NCBI GenBank assembly: GCA_024226535.1
Contig: JAAELP010000444.1
Span: forward strand, 1-56,980
Reading direction: 5' to 3'
Source: Planctomycetota bacterium
GTDB taxonomy: Bacteria; Planctomycetota; Phycisphaerae; Phycisphaerales; SM1A02
DNA length: 56,980 nucleotides
Each line of letters begins with the position of its first letter. The first letter of the stretch is position 1. Both the position numbers and the translations under genes were made by a program. Shown one piece after another: positions 1-9,694 of the stretch. Under the pieces are notes generated by a model. That model ran no database searches, was not told the DNA's origin, and saw only the letters and a list, made by a program, of their open reading frames with translations.

Positions 1-30
1 CTCGACTGGGTGCGGTGCTTTTCGTCGTGG

Positions 31-141
31 CAAGGAGCCGAATCGACGACATATCTGGGAGATACGTCGAGATTCGGCGACGCCGCCACGGCGGAAATGA
101 CCGTGCTCAGGCGAGGTTCTGAGCCGTCAAACAGGACCTAG
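31..141 (+). repeat. Degenerate copy of a dispersed hairpin/MITE-like repeat (copy A)
   Basis: Positions 31-83 match the complement of 56363-56416 at about 50 of 54 positions, with one 1-nt gap. The core is a hairpin: GCCGAATC pairs with GATTCGGC, and inside it TATCT-GGG-AGATA pairs as well. Weaker similarity continues rightwards (GGCGGA at 90-95, then GCTC) to a CTAG at 138-141. The terminal inverted repeat that is clear in copy B is not recognisable here; the left end may lie at or beyond the window edge. The repeat ends just short of the stop codon of the next gene. Whether it is a decayed mobile element or a functional RNA motif cannot be decided from two copies. Confidence 0.6.
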
Positions 142-142
142 C

Positions 143-607
143 TCAGTTCCGTGCCTTCGGCGCGCCGATCAGAGGCGTGATGGCACCGTGGTGCACGAGG
201 TCGCCGTCGTTGAGGAACGTGAGATCGCCCTCGCGCATCTCGAGACGTCGCGCGAGGCGCGCCGGGCAGGTCTGGCGCAGCTCACCGAGGAATCGGGCCG
301 GGCTGAACACGTTCAGCACGTCGATGTTGAGGTGCTGAACGCTTTGGTTCAGCCACTCCGCCACCTCGCGGGCGAAGCGACGCATCATCTCCTCGTGCTC
401 GTGCCCCTGCGAGGCGTACGAGTGCCCCATCTTGCCGCTGCGCGACGACGGGCGCCCGTGCTCGTGCTCCTCCCACGGGCTCTCGATCGAGCCGTGCTCC
501 TCGCAACGATACCGACCCTCGGGCACGGGGCGGATACGCACGATCCGGCCCTTGCGCTGATCGAGGATCCCGACCCAGATGCTGTCGTCCTGGTCCTGGT
601 TCACCAC
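143..607 (-). CDS. Host-attachment-family protein (PF10116-like)
   Basis: A soluble protein of about 154 residues that resembles the family annotated as required for attachment to host cells. The C-terminal half shows the family pattern: FAREVAEWLNQ, then an Asn/Leu-rich strand, then SPARFLGELR and a basic segment ending in LARRLE. The middle is His/Glu-rich with low complexity (EEHEHGRPSSRSGKMGH). The biochemical role of the family is poorly defined. The start is uncertain. A TAGAAT -10 box lies at 642-637 on this strand, so translation probably begins after it, at GTG 607 or 604, which has a GGAAGG-type SD. Upstream alternatives are ATG 637 and GTG 646. No neighbour suggests a function. Confidence 0.65.
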   Translation of the reverse strand: MVNQDQDDSIWVGILDQRKGRIVRIRPVPEGRYRCEEHGSIESPWEEHEHGRPSSRSGKMGHSYASQGHEHEEMMRRFAREVAEWLNQSVQHLNIDVLNVFSPARFLGELRQTCPARLARRLEMREGDLTFLNDGDLVHHGAITPLIGAPKARN

Positions 608-688
608 GACACCCCTTCCTCGTGCCCCCTCAGGCATTCTATTCACGGCGGCGAGGCCCCGAGCACAAAGCGCGTAACGATCGCCTCC

Positions 689-711
689 CGCCCTGGCCTC
701 ATGCCAGGGCG
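689..711 (-). terminator. Perfect 9-bp hairpin downstream of the 748-1176 gene
   Basis: CGCCCTGGC and GCCAGGGCG pair perfectly around a 5-nt loop. The hairpin lies after the stop codon of the minus-strand gene and before the promoter region of the next one. It has no T-run, so it may be a factor-dependent terminator or 3'-end stabiliser rather than a classical intrinsic terminator. Confidence 0.35.
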
Positions 712-747
712 GCGCTCCGGATCGGGGCCGGCTCGCTCGTCACGCGT

Positions 748-1176
748 TCAGCGGAAGATCTCGATCAGGTCCCAGGACGAGTTCGTGTTGCCACGGTCGC
801 GCAGGATCCAGGTCGTTCCGTAGACGATGTCCACGAGGAAGAACTGCTGGCGCTGCTCGTTGATGATGGAGATCCGCTGAAGCTCCAGCATCCCGCTCGT
901 CGCACCCTGCACCGGCCTGGCCCGCATCTGCCACGTGTTCCGGACGCCGGAGTTTTCCAGGTCGCCGCGGAACTTGTAGAGAGCGCCGGACGTCGTATCG
1001 AGCCGCCACAGCTCGCTGTTGAGCGCGATGATCTGGGACGCCGGCGGCGCGTTCAGGGTCGCATCCACGGAGCGCGTCGCGCTGGCCGTGGTGCTGGCCG
1101 TCATGAATCCCAGGATCGCCGCGATCGCCACCACCGCCGCGGCGGCGCACGTCCCTCTGATTGCGTTGCGTGTCAT
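748..1176 (-). CDS. Secreted small protein of unknown function
   Basis: This 142-residue protein begins with a typical signal peptide: Arg near the N-terminus, then an Ala/Val/Ile-rich core ending around residue 32 (TASTTASA). The mature part has alternating hydrophobic and polar residues suggesting a small beta-rich domain (IIALNSELWRLDTTSG, LYKFRGDLEN, TTWILRDRG, WDLIEIFR). I do not recognise the family. The ATG at 1176 is preceded by a GGAGGCAG SD. A TATGAT box at 1240-1235 gives a plausible promoter with a leader of about 50 nt. The region just upstream is unusually AT-rich for this chromosome. It is probably exported to the periplasm; no function is assigned. Confidence 0.7.
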   Translation of the reverse strand: MTRNAIRGTCAAAAVVAIAAILGFMTASTTASATRSVDATLNAPPASQIIALNSELWRLDTTSGALYKFRGDLENSGVRNTWQMRARPVQGATSGMLELQRISIINEQRQQFFLVDIVYGTTWILRDRGNTNSSWDLIEIFR

Positions 1177-1234
1177 CGATCTGCCTCCGTTCTCGTGATT
1201 CCCCCGCGTCTGGCACGGGAAGGCTTACAGACCG

Positions 1235-1240
1235 ATCATA
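1235..1240 (-). promoter_or_regulatory. -10 box TATGAT for the secreted-protein gene
   Basis: TATGAT on the minus strand within an AT-rich island (about 1218-1275). It would start a leader of about 50 nt that carries the GGAGG SD of the gene starting at 1176. No convincing -35 box is visible. Confidence 0.4.
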
Positions 1241-1439
1241 ACACCAGTATTGACAAGCAATTCCACAAAACGCCAGAAGGTAAGCTGGGGCATCGCGGTC
1301 TCGGCGCGCGGTGTTGCGTGGCGTCAACATGAGTTGCCACGCGCCTTGAAGATGGGCGGCCGGGGCAAGCTGGCGCCCGGTCGCGGGCCGCCGGCGCGCC
1401 GGTAGCGTGTGCGCACGCCACCCGTCACGGAGGACGACG

Positions 1440-1601
1440 ATGACCCAGCTCCAGGCCCCACCCGCGCCCGATACCCAACTCGCCACGCTGAAGCGCCTGG
1501 TCCGGCGCATCGAGGACGAGTTATCCGACCCCGAGCTTACGGACGAGCAGAAGCTCCAGAACATCGGAGAGCGCGTCGCGGGCGTGATGGACGGGCGCTG
1601 A
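1440..1601 (+). CDS. Small hypothetical protein (53 aa)
   Basis: A short acidic alpha-helical protein (QLATLKRLVRRIEDELSD, then LTDEQKLQNIGERVAG). The ATG at 1440 has a good SD (GGAGGA, 5-nt spacing), which is why the upstream GTG at 1407 is not used. The third codon position is strongly GC-biased, as in its neighbours. I recognise no family. It converges on the ABC exporter gene with only 16 nt between stop codons, and that gap is made of the GGACAC-type repeat. Likely a real small gene, function unknown. Confidence 0.6.
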   Translation: MTQLQAPPAPDTQLATLKRLVRRIEDELSDPELTDEQKLQNIGERVAGVMDGR

Positions 1602-1617
1602 GCGCGGACACGGTCCC
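1602..1617. repeat. GGACAC-type hexamer filling a convergent gap
   Basis: The whole 16-nt gap between two convergent stop codons reads GCGCGGACACGGTCCC. It contains one unit of the hexamer seen elsewhere as GGACGC/GGACAC, and GGAC with GTCC can also pair. This is a weak, single-unit member of the dispersed repeat set. Confidence 0.4.
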
Positions 1618-3456
1618 CTACCCGCCGTTGACCGCACCTTCGATCACGCGCTCCGTCTGCTCGAACGACGAATGACGGGTGTACAACGCGTGGTAACGCC
1701 CGCGCGCTTCGAGCAACTCCTCGTGGCGTCCCTGCTCGACGATGTGGCCGCCGTCGATCACGAGGATCCGGTCCGCGGAGCGGATCGTCGACAGACGGTG
1801 GGCGATCACGAACGCGATGCGACCCGCGAGGACGCGCTCGATCGCGCCCTGGATGAGCCGTTCGGTCTCCGTGTCCACGGAGCTGGTCGCCTCGTCGAGG
1901 ATGAAGATCTGCGGATCGGCGAGCAGCGCGCGGGCGAGGGCCACGAGCTGCCGCTGGCCCGTCGAGAGCTTGGCGCCGCCCTCGCCGACCTCGGTCTCGT
2001 ATCCATCGCCGGTCTCGGTGATGAACTCGTGGGCGTTGACGAGAACCGCGGCGTCCTCGACCTCGGCGTCGGTCGCGTCGAGTCGGCCGTACCGGATGTT
2101 CTCGCGGATCGTCCCCGCGAACAGGTGCGGCGTCTGGAGCACCACGCCCAGCCGTGACTGGAGCCAGTGCAGCGGTCGCTGGCGGTAGTCGATCCCGTTG
2201 ACGAGCACCGATCCCGACGTCGGCTCGTAGAACCGCGCGGCGAGGCTCACGATCGTGGACTTCCCCCCGCCGGTCGCGCCGACGAGCGCGATCGTCTGGC
2301 CCGCGCGTACGGTCAGGTCGAACGCCTCGAGCACCGGCTCGCCCGTCTTGTACTCGAAGCCCACCTCGCGAAACTCGATCGTGTCGATGGCACCGTCGTC
2401 GGGGATTGCGCCCGCCGCCTCGGCGCGGCGGACCTCCTCGGAGTCGGCGATCTCCGGGGCCGTGTCGAGCAGGCTCTGCACGCGCTCCGCCGCGGCCTGG
2501 GCGCCCTGAAGTTCCGTGAAGCGCCGGGCCAGTTCCTGGATCGGCATGTGCAGCAACGCGGCGTACTGCATGAACGCCACGAGCGTCCCGAGCGTCACCC
2601 CGGTGGACATGACGTCGATCCCGCCGCGCCACAACGCGAGCCCCACGCCGGCGCTGCCGAGCACGATGACCATCGGCAGGTAGACCGCGGACTGGAGGCT
2701 GTTGCGCATCGAGTGGGAGAACATCTCGACCGTCTGCTCCTCGAACTCCCCGAGGTTCTCGCGCTCGCGCACGAGCGTCTTGGTCGTGCGCACGCCCATG
2801 ATGCACTCGGTGAAGCTCGCGGTGATGATGGAATTGCATCGCCGAACCTGCCGCGAGCTTTCCAGCAGTCGGCTCTGGAAGTACACGGTCGCGATCGACA
2901 GCGGCGGCACGATGATCATCACGACGAGCGCGAGCTTCCAGCTCAGCAGGAGCATGACGACCGCGATGCCGACGATGAGGCACGAGCCCCACACGGCGTC
3001 GAGCATGAGCCAGGGCAGCAGCGACGACACCTTCGTGCAGTCGGCGGTGAGGCGGCTGACGAGCCACCCCACGGAGCGCACGTCGAAGTAGCCGAACTGA
3101 AGCTCCTGGAGCCGCGCGAACGCCCCGCGACGCAGGTCGTGCCCCACGCCGGTCGCCGCGCGACCCGCGAGCACGATGAACCACCACACGCAGAGGGCGA
3201 AGACGAAGATGAACGACAGGTAGCCGATCCCGTACGCCGTCAGCCGGGACGTAAAACCGGCGGCCTGCGCCTCGTCGATGAGGAGCTTGGTCGCGAGCGG
3301 GAAGCCGACGTCGATGATGGCGATGACCAGCCCGGAGAGCCCGAGGCCGGCGAGCTCGCGCCGGTACGGGCGCGCGTGCCCGATGATCCGGCGCCACAGC
3401 GCCAGGTCGAGCGTGCCGGTCGTGTAGTCGTCGTCTTGGAATTCCTGGCTGGACAT
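1618..3456 (-). CDS. ABC exporter half-transporter, catalytic subunit of a heterodimer
   Basis: A 612-residue type I ABC exporter subunit: an N-terminal six-helix membrane domain (about residues 35-310) fused to an ATPase domain. Walker A is GATGGGKST (393-401), the signature is LSTGQ (498-502), and Walker B is FILDE (517-521) with the catalytic Glu intact. The signature is non-canonical (Thr for Gly). The partner gene just upstream has the reverse pattern: perfect LSGGQ but Asp for the catalytic Glu. Together they should form one working and one degenerate ATP site, as in BmrCD, LmrCD and TM287/288. It lies 13 nt downstream of the partner, clearly one operon. The substrate (drug, lipid or peptide) cannot be told. 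Confidence 0.93.
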   Translation of the reverse strand: MSSQEFQDDDYTTGTLDLALWRRIIGHARPYRRELAGLGLSGLVIAIIDVGFPLATKLLIDEAQAAGFTSRLTAYGIGYLSFIFVFALCVWWFIVLAGRAATGVGHDLRRGAFARLQELQFGYFDVRSVGWLVSRLTADCTKVSSLLPWLMLDAVWGSCLIVGIAVVMLLLSWKLALVVMIIVPPLSIATVYFQSRLLESSRQVRRCNSIITASFTECIMGVRTTKTLVRERENLGEFEEQTVEMFSHSMRNSLQSAVYLPMVIVLGSAGVGLALWRGGIDVMSTGVTLGTLVAFMQYAALLHMPIQELARRFTELQGAQAAAERVQSLLDTAPEIADSEEVRRAEAAGAIPDDGAIDTIEFREVGFEYKTGEPVLEAFDLTVRAGQTIALVGATGGGKSTIVSLAARFYEPTSGSVLVNGIDYRQRPLHWLQSRLGVVLQTPHLFAGTIRENIRYGRLDATDAEVEDAAVLVNAHEFITETGDGYETEVGEGGAKLSTGQRQLVALARALLADPQIFILDEATSSVDTETERLIQGAIERVLAGRIAFVIAHRLSTIRSADRILVIDGGHIVEQGRHEELLEARGRYHALYTRHSSFEQTERVIEGAVNGG

Positions 3457-3469
3457 GAGAGGTCGTCGG

Positions 3470-5269
3470 TCAGGGGGTCACGGTCAGTTCGTTCTGGATG
3501 CTCCACAGTCGCCGGTAGAGACCGTCGACCTCGCGCAGCTCCTCGTGCGTGCCGGACTGCACCACGCGCCCGTGCTCGAGCACGAGGATCCGGTCGGCGT
3601 GCATGAGCGTGGAGAGACGGTGCGCGATCACGATCGTCGTGTGCCGGCCGTGACGGCTGCGGAGCGCCTCGAGGATCAGCGTCTCGGTCTCGGCGTCCAC
3701 GGCGCTCAGCGCGTCGTCGAGCACGAGCACCGCCGGCTCCTGGAGCAACGCCCGCGCCAGCGCGACGCGTTGCCGCTGCCCGCCGGAGAGCGTGACGCCA
3801 CGCTCGCCGACCCGCGTGTCGTAGCCCTGCTCGAACTCGAGGATCGAGTCGTGCACGCACGCGATCGACGCCGCTTCGAGCACATCGTCCTCGCCGGCCG
3901 ACGGCCGCCCGATCGTCAGGTTCTCCCGGAGCGTCTTCGAGTAGAGGAACGGTTCCTGCATCACGACCGCGGCCTGCCCGCGCACGTGAGCGCGATCGAG
4001 CGTGCGCAGCTCGGCGTCGTCGAGACGGATCGAGCCGTCCTCGTAGTCATAGAGACGCAGCAGGAGGTTCACGATCGTCGACTTCCCGCTGCCGGACGGA
4101 CCGAGCAGCGCGAGCGTCTGACCCGGCGCAACCTTGAAGGAGACGTTCTCGAGCACCGGGCTCCCGCTCCCGTGTGCGAACGTGACGCGATCGAACACGA
4201 TCGCCCCCTTCAGCGCCTCGGGCGGCGCGGACGCGGGCGCCGGCTCCGACTCCTCAGGCTCGGAGAGGATCTCCTGGAGCCGCCCCAGCGCGACCATCGC
4301 CTTGCCGAGGTCGTTGAGGATGCGTCCCATCTGACGCACCGGCCAGATGAACATCGAGACCGCGGTGATGAAGAAGAACAACGCGCCCACGCCGATCTCG
4401 CCGGTGATGAGCAACGCGATCCCGACTCCGAGCTGGAGCGCCTTCTGGAGGAAGCACAGGCAATCGGAGATCGACCAGAACCGCGCGTGCAGTTCGTAGA
4501 GGCGATAGTCCAGGTCGCGGTACTCCTCGATCCGCTCGGCGAACTTCTCCGTCTCGTACTCCTGGCGCGCGAACGCGCGGACGACCCGGATACCGGTGAG
4601 GTTCTCCTGCACGGTCGCGGTCAACCGCCCCTCCGACTCGTCGGTCTTCAGGAACGCCGCCTGCACCTTGCGGAAGTACACGAGCGAGAAGGCCGTCACG
4701 AACGGGATGAGCACGAGCGACGCGATCGTCATCCGCACGTCGATCGCCAGCATGAGCGGGATGGGAGCGGCGAGCATGAAGACCGCGCGCCCGATCTCGA
4801 CGACCTGGGTCGAGAGGAACACGCGCAGCGTCTCCACGTCCGACGTCGCCCGCTGGACGAGGTCACCCGTCTGGGACCGGTCGAAGAACGTGCACGGAAG
4901 GTGCTGGAGGTGGTCGTAGACCCGCTCGCGCACCGATCGCGCGATCGACTCGCTCGCCGCGGCCGACCACCGCGCGCGCAGGTACGTGAACACGCCGGCG
5001 ATCGCGGTGAGCGCCACGATGATCAGGGCGGGCCACCAGAGGTTCTCGGCGACGTACTCACGCCCCCCGAGCAGCCGCAGACCCTCGGTCACGATGACGG
5101 ATTGCTCTCCCCCCTCCGGCGGGACGAGCACGCCGTCGATGACCACCTGCGGCACGAGCGGCGGGAGATACAGGAAGCACGACGCGAACACGAGCGCCGC
5201 GATGGCGGCGCCGTACCGCAGCCGCTGCCCGGCCGCGAGGATCCAGATTGGTTTCAGCTTCCGCAACAC
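3470..5269 (-). CDS. ABC exporter half-transporter with degenerate catalytic site
   Basis: From the GTG at 5269 this is 599 residues: membrane domain (about residues 15-310), then an ATPase with Walker A GPSGSGKST (390-398), signature LSGGQ (494-498) and Walker B LVLDD (515-519), where Asp replaces the catalytic Glu. It pairs with the next gene as a heterodimer. An ATG at 5338 in the same frame would add 23 residues, but those codons (KPAPAERVF) are encoded by a terminator hairpin that points in the direction of transcription. The GTG at 5269 has a GGAG SD 6 nt away and gives a normal exporter N-terminus (LRKLKPIWIL), so it is preferred. Confidence 0.9.
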   Translation of the reverse strand: MLRKLKPIWILAAGQRLRYGAAIAALVFASCFLYLPPLVPQVVIDGVLVPPEGGEQSVIVTEGLRLLGGREYVAENLWWPALIIVALTAIAGVFTYLRARWSAAASESIARSVRERVYDHLQHLPCTFFDRSQTGDLVQRATSDVETLRVFLSTQVVEIGRAVFMLAAPIPLMLAIDVRMTIASLVLIPFVTAFSLVYFRKVQAAFLKTDESEGRLTATVQENLTGIRVVRAFARQEYETEKFAERIEEYRDLDYRLYELHARFWSISDCLCFLQKALQLGVGIALLITGEIGVGALFFFITAVSMFIWPVRQMGRILNDLGKAMVALGRLQEILSEPEESEPAPASAPPEALKGAIVFDRVTFAHGSGSPVLENVSFKVAPGQTLALLGPSGSGKSTIVNLLLRLYDYEDGSIRLDDAELRTLDRAHVRGQAAVVMQEPFLYSKTLRENLTIGRPSAGEDDVLEAASIACVHDSILEFEQGYDTRVGERGVTLSGGQRQRVALARALLQEPAVLVLDDALSAVDAETETLILEALRSRHGRHTTIVIAHRLSTLMHADRILVLEHGRVVQSGTHEELREVDGLYRRLWSIQNELTVTP

Positions 5270-5306
5270 GTCCGGCTCCGCTTTCCCGCCCCCTTCATCC
5301 CGAACG

Positions 5307-5335
5307 AAGAAAACCCGCTCTGCCGGAGCGGGTTT
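5307..5335 (-). terminator. Intrinsic terminator, second of a tandem pair
   Basis: AAACCCGCTC and GAGCGGGTTT pair perfectly (10 bp, 5-nt loop). On the minus strand the stem is followed by TTTTCTT. It lies between the 29-codon ORF and the ABC exporter genes and would stop transcripts entering them from upstream. It shares the stem core CCCGCTC/GAGCGGG with the first hairpin, suggesting duplication. Confidence 0.8.
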
Positions 5336-5362
5336 CATGCCGTGGTCGCGATCCGTGCCACG

Positions 5363-5390
5363 AAAAAACCCGCTCGGGACTCCGAGCGGG
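5363..5390 (-). terminator. Intrinsic terminator, first of a tandem pair
   Basis: CCCGCTCGG and CCGAGCGGG pair perfectly (9 bp) around GACT/AGTC. On the minus strand six T residues follow directly. This is the strongest intrinsic terminator in the window. It closes the small minus-strand transcription unit at 5443-5532. Confidence 0.85.
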
Positions 5391-5442
5391 CTCTGGTGGT
5401 CTCTTCATGCCCCAGTTCGCCGGGGCAGCACACCGATCCCGC

Positions 5443-5532
5443 TCAGGATCCACCTCCCGTGTCGACATCCTTGGAGTCGACGCGGTGGTCGCCCGAGGTG
5501 CCGATGGGGTTCATGAGGTAGAAGAAGCGCAT
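5443..5532 (-). CDS. Putative 29-aa small protein or leader peptide
   Basis: An open frame of 29 codons beginning MRFFYLMNPIG and ending in TGGGS. The ATG at 5532 has a GGAG SD 7 nt upstream. The stop is followed within about 50 nt by an intrinsic terminator, and then by a second one. A hydrophobic N-terminus precedes a polar, Asp/Gly-rich tail. An SD, an ORF and a terminator in a row make a self-contained transcription unit, so this is probably a real small gene or the leader of an attenuator ahead of the ABC exporter. I do not recognise it. Confidence 0.45.
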   Translation of the reverse strand: MRFFYLMNPIGTSGDHRVDSKDVDTGGGS

Positions 5533-5622
5533 CGATGGACTCCGTTAGGACAGAGGGAGCTTACAACGCGCCGTCGGCACCAGGCAAGACGAAAACACGG
5601 GATTTCGCGCGCATCGCGTCGA

Positions 5623-5628
5623 TACGAT
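5623..5628 (+). promoter_or_regulatory. -10 box TACGAT for the membrane-protein gene
   Basis: TACGAT lies 31 nt upstream of the ATG at 5660. It would give a leader of about 25 nt with an AAGG motif. There is no clear -35 box. Confidence 0.35.
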
Positions 5629-5659
5629 TCGCCTCCCCGAGCACAAGGCTCTGAGCACC

Positions 5660-6568
5660 ATGGGCTTACCGATCAGATTGAGCATCGTGGCGATCGCCGG
5701 CGCGATCGCGCTGGCGATCGTCCCCGAAGTCGCCGTCATTCCCCTCGCCGCCGGCGTGGTGGTCTTCGGTGCCGGCGGCGTCGCGGCCGCGGCGTTCGCG
5801 CTGCGGAAGCCGGCGGCCCAGGCGCCGCGGGTCCGCCGCGCCGCCGCCCGTGCCGCGGTCGTCATCGGGGCGCTCGCGCTGGTGGCGACCTCGTTCATGG
5901 TCGCGTTGCGAACGTACGACCAGGTCGCCTTCCCGCGCGGGCAGATCTCCGGAGCCCGGACCGCGGTCCTCGTGGCCGTGGCGGTTCTGGGCGCCGGGAT
6001 CGTGACCCTGCTCGGAGTCGTGGGACCTCGCGCACCGCGCAGCCCGATCGGGCGACTCACCGGCGCGATCGGCCTGCTGATGCTCATCGTCCCCGCGGCG
6101 CTCCTGACGATCGACGCCGGTCGCGTCGGCCACCGATGGACCGAGGCGCGAACGAACGCGAACCGGCTGATGGCCCAGACGCGGCTCAAGAGCGTCTACC
6201 AGGCCGCCGCGATCTTCGCCCGAAAGACAGAATCGCCGCTTCCAGGCGCTGCGGAGCAGCTCCTGTCGCGCCTGCTCGAAGCGCAGTACATCAACCGCGA
6301 ACTCCTCGAAGACTGGCCGGCGCCGACGCCGGGAGATCCCCTGTTCTTCTACGTCCCCGGGTACGCGGAGGGCCTTGACGCGCTCACGCGCAGCGATCGC
6401 ATCGCGCTCTACGAAAACCCCGTGAATCACGCGGGGCACGGCGGCAGCGTCGTCTACGCCGATGCCCGGACCGAGTGGCTGAACGCCGCCGACCTCGAGC
6501 GCGCGATCGCCGGCATCACGCTGCCCGACGGTACGCCGTGGACGCCGCCGGGGTCCGCTACACGATGA
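5660..6568 (+). CDS. Membrane protein with a C-terminal prepilin-like motif
   Basis: A 302-residue protein. Hydrophobic segments around residues 7-27, 29-50, 70-90, 100-122 and 130-155 predict about five membrane helices in the N-terminal half. The C-terminal half is soluble. It contains AQTRLKSVYQAAAIFARK and ends with HGGSVVYADARTEWL, which recalls the H-x-G-...-ADG-x-x-EWL motif at the C-termini of planctomycete prepilin-like (DUF1559-type) proteins. The family is otherwise not recognised. Its last codons overlap by 11 nt the end of convergent argH. It may be a surface or pseudopilin-related membrane protein, but this is weak. Confidence 0.7.
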   Translation: MGLPIRLSIVAIAGAIALAIVPEVAVIPLAAGVVVFGAGGVAAAAFALRKPAAQAPRVRRAAARAAVVIGALALVATSFMVALRTYDQVAFPRGQISGARTAVLVAVAVLGAGIVTLLGVVGPRAPRSPIGRLTGAIGLLMLIVPAALLTIDAGRVGHRWTEARTNANRLMAQTRLKSVYQAAAIFARKTESPLPGAAEQLLSRLLEAQYINRELLEDWPAPTPGDPLFFYVPGYAEGLDALTRSDRIALYENPVNHAGHGGSVVYADARTEWLNAADLERAIAGITLPDGTPWTPPGSATR

Positions 6569-7969
6569 CTTCGCGGTCCGCCGCCGTCGCGACCGCGGCG
6601 TCCAGGCGAGCCTGGGCTTCGTCGATCGCGGCCCGCACCCGCGTGGGAGCGGTTCCGCCCATCACGTCGCGCTTGGCGAGCAGCGCCTCGATCGCGAGGT
6701 GCTCGCGCACGGACTCGTCGAGTTGCGGAGCGAAGCTCGCAAGCTCTTCATCCGTCAACGCCTCCAGCGAAACGCCGCGATCGATGGCGTGGCGCACGAC
6801 GCGGCCGGTGATGTCGTGGGCGTCGCGGAACGGGACGCCACGGCCCACGAGCCAGTCCGCCAGCTCGGTCGCATTGCTGTGGCCTGCTTCGGCGGCGCGG
6901 CGCGATCGCTCGCTGCGAACCTCGAGCCCCCCGAGGACCGCCGGGACGATCCGCAGGCACAGCGACAGTTCGTCCATGGCGGCGAAGAGCGGCTCCTTGT
7001 CCTCCTGCATGTCCTTGTTGTACGCCAGCGGCAGCCCCTTGAGCATCACCGCCACCGAAACGTGCCGCCCCAGCAGCCCCCCCGCCTTGCCCCGCAGCAG
7101 CTCCAGCGCGTCGGGGTTCTTCTTCTGGGGCATGAGCGACGAGCCGCTGGTGACCGCGTCGCTCAGCTCGATGAAGCCCGCCTCGCCGCTGTTGTAGAAG
7201 ATCAGGTCCTCGGCGATACGGCTCAGGTGCACCGCGCACAACGCCGCGGCGCCGATCGTTTCGACGACGAAATCGCGGTCGGACACGGCATCGAGGCTGT
7301 TCGCGGTGGGCCGGTCGAAACCGAGCGACTCCGCGAGGACCTGGCGATCGATCGGGTAAGCGGTCCCCACGAGCGCCGCGGCGCCCAGGGGGCACTCCGA
7401 CTGCCGCTGCCGGGCGTCGGCGAACCGCGCCGCGTCGCGCTGGAGCATCTCGACGTAGGCGAGGCACCAGTGGGCGAAGAGCACCGGCTGGGCGCGTTGC
7501 AGGTGGGTGTACCCCGGCAGGACGGTGTCGGTCTCGCGGCGGGCGAGATCCACGAGCGCCTGCTGGGCGTCTCGGATCTCCGCGATGCGGGCGTCGATCT
7601 GAGTCCGCGTCCACAGCCGCAGGTCCGTCGCGACCTGGTCGTTGCGGCTGCGACCGGTGTGGAGCTTCTTGCCCAGGTCACCGACGCGCTCGATCAGCTC
7701 GCGCTCGACCCACGAGTGCACGTCCTCGTCCCCGGCGTCGCGCACGGCCGCCGGGTCGAGCCGCGCGACGGCGGCGATCTCGACCAGCGCAGCGTCGAGC
7801 CGGGCGCACTCCGCCGCGCTCAGCACGCCCGCGCCCCGGATCGCGGCCGCCCACGCCCGTGATCCGGCGACGTCGTCGGCGACGAGCCGGTGATCGACGC
7901 GCAACGAGTCGTTGATCGCCGTGAACAGCGGATCGGTCGCGTCCTCGAAGCGCGAGCCCCAGAGTGCCA

Positions 7970-7970
<1 letters not shown>
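6558..7970 (-). CDS. argH: Argininosuccinate lyase
   Basis: This 470-residue protein splits argininosuccinate into arginine and fumarate, the last step of arginine biosynthesis. The fumarase/aspartase superfamily signature GSSLMPQKKNPD is present, as are the substrate-binding TGRSRNDQVATD and the block GYTHLQRAQP that carries the catalytic His. Length and start (LWGSRFEDATDPL) are normal for the family. The ATG at 7970 shares its A with the TGA of argG (TGATG), so the two are translationally coupled. It is the third gene of the argR-argG-argH operon and should be controlled by the ArgR operator upstream of argR. Confidence 0.97.
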
Positions 7971-9198
<1,228 letters not shown>

Positions 9199-9202
<4 letters not shown>

Positions 9203-9690
9203 GTGGATCGCTTTCTTCGATGTCGACCGTGCGCCGGATCGGAACGACCGGCGAGCTTCATCATGCGCCGCAGCAGGACCTGCGCCAGCCGCGGGCTCTT
9301 CGCCGCTATGAACACCGTGTCGTCGCCGGCGATCGTGCCCAGCACCTCGTCGGGCCGGACCCGGTCGATCTCGATCGCCAGGGAGTCGGCGTACCCGGGC
9401 CGCGTACGGAGTACGACCGTCGTGCCACCGCACTCCGCCGAGATCAGCTCTCGCTCCAGAACCTGCGCGAGACCGTCGCCGGCGGCGGCGACCGCGCCGT
9501 CCGCCCCCGGCATGCGGTACCCGTCGGGCCCCTTCACCACAGCCAGCTCCCGCAGATCGCGCGAGAGCGTCGCCTGCGTCACCTCCAGCCCGTCGGCGGC
9601 GAGGAGCCGGCGCAGGTCCTCCTGGCTGCGGACCGGGGCCCGGTCGAGCAACTCGCGGATTCGCTGGTGGCGGCGGAGAAGGGAGGGCAT
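9199..9690 (-). CDS. argR: Arginine repressor ArgR
   Basis: A 163-residue transcription factor of the ArgR family. The N-terminal winged helix carries the family motif [17 protein letters not shown] (about residues 37-53). The C-terminal hexamerisation and arginine-binding domain contains RPGYADSLA and [11 protein letters not shown], with the Asp pair that contacts arginine. It leads argR-argG-argH and its promoter overlaps an ARG-box-like inverted repeat, so it should repress its own operon when arginine is plentiful. The -10 box ends 8 nt before the ATG and there is no SD, so the mRNA is probably leaderless or nearly so. A basic tail (GRHRRKRST) follows the domain. Confidence 0.95.
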
Positions 9691-9694
9691 GATG

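Noticed and set aside
1242..1275. Plus-strand promoter from TTGACA in the AT-rich island
   Set aside because: There is no -10 box at a proper distance; the island more likely belongs to the minus-strand gene at 748-1176.
740..3397. An 885-codon minus-strand frame running through the secreted-protein gene and the ABC gene
   Set aside because: It is out of frame with both recognised genes and shows no motif; it is a composition artefact.
3455..5521. A 688-codon open frame on the plus strand, opposite the ABC exporter
   Set aside because: Its predicted protein is almost all Arg, Glu, His and Asp, as expected from reading a high-GC gene backwards; the minus strand has complete ABC motifs.
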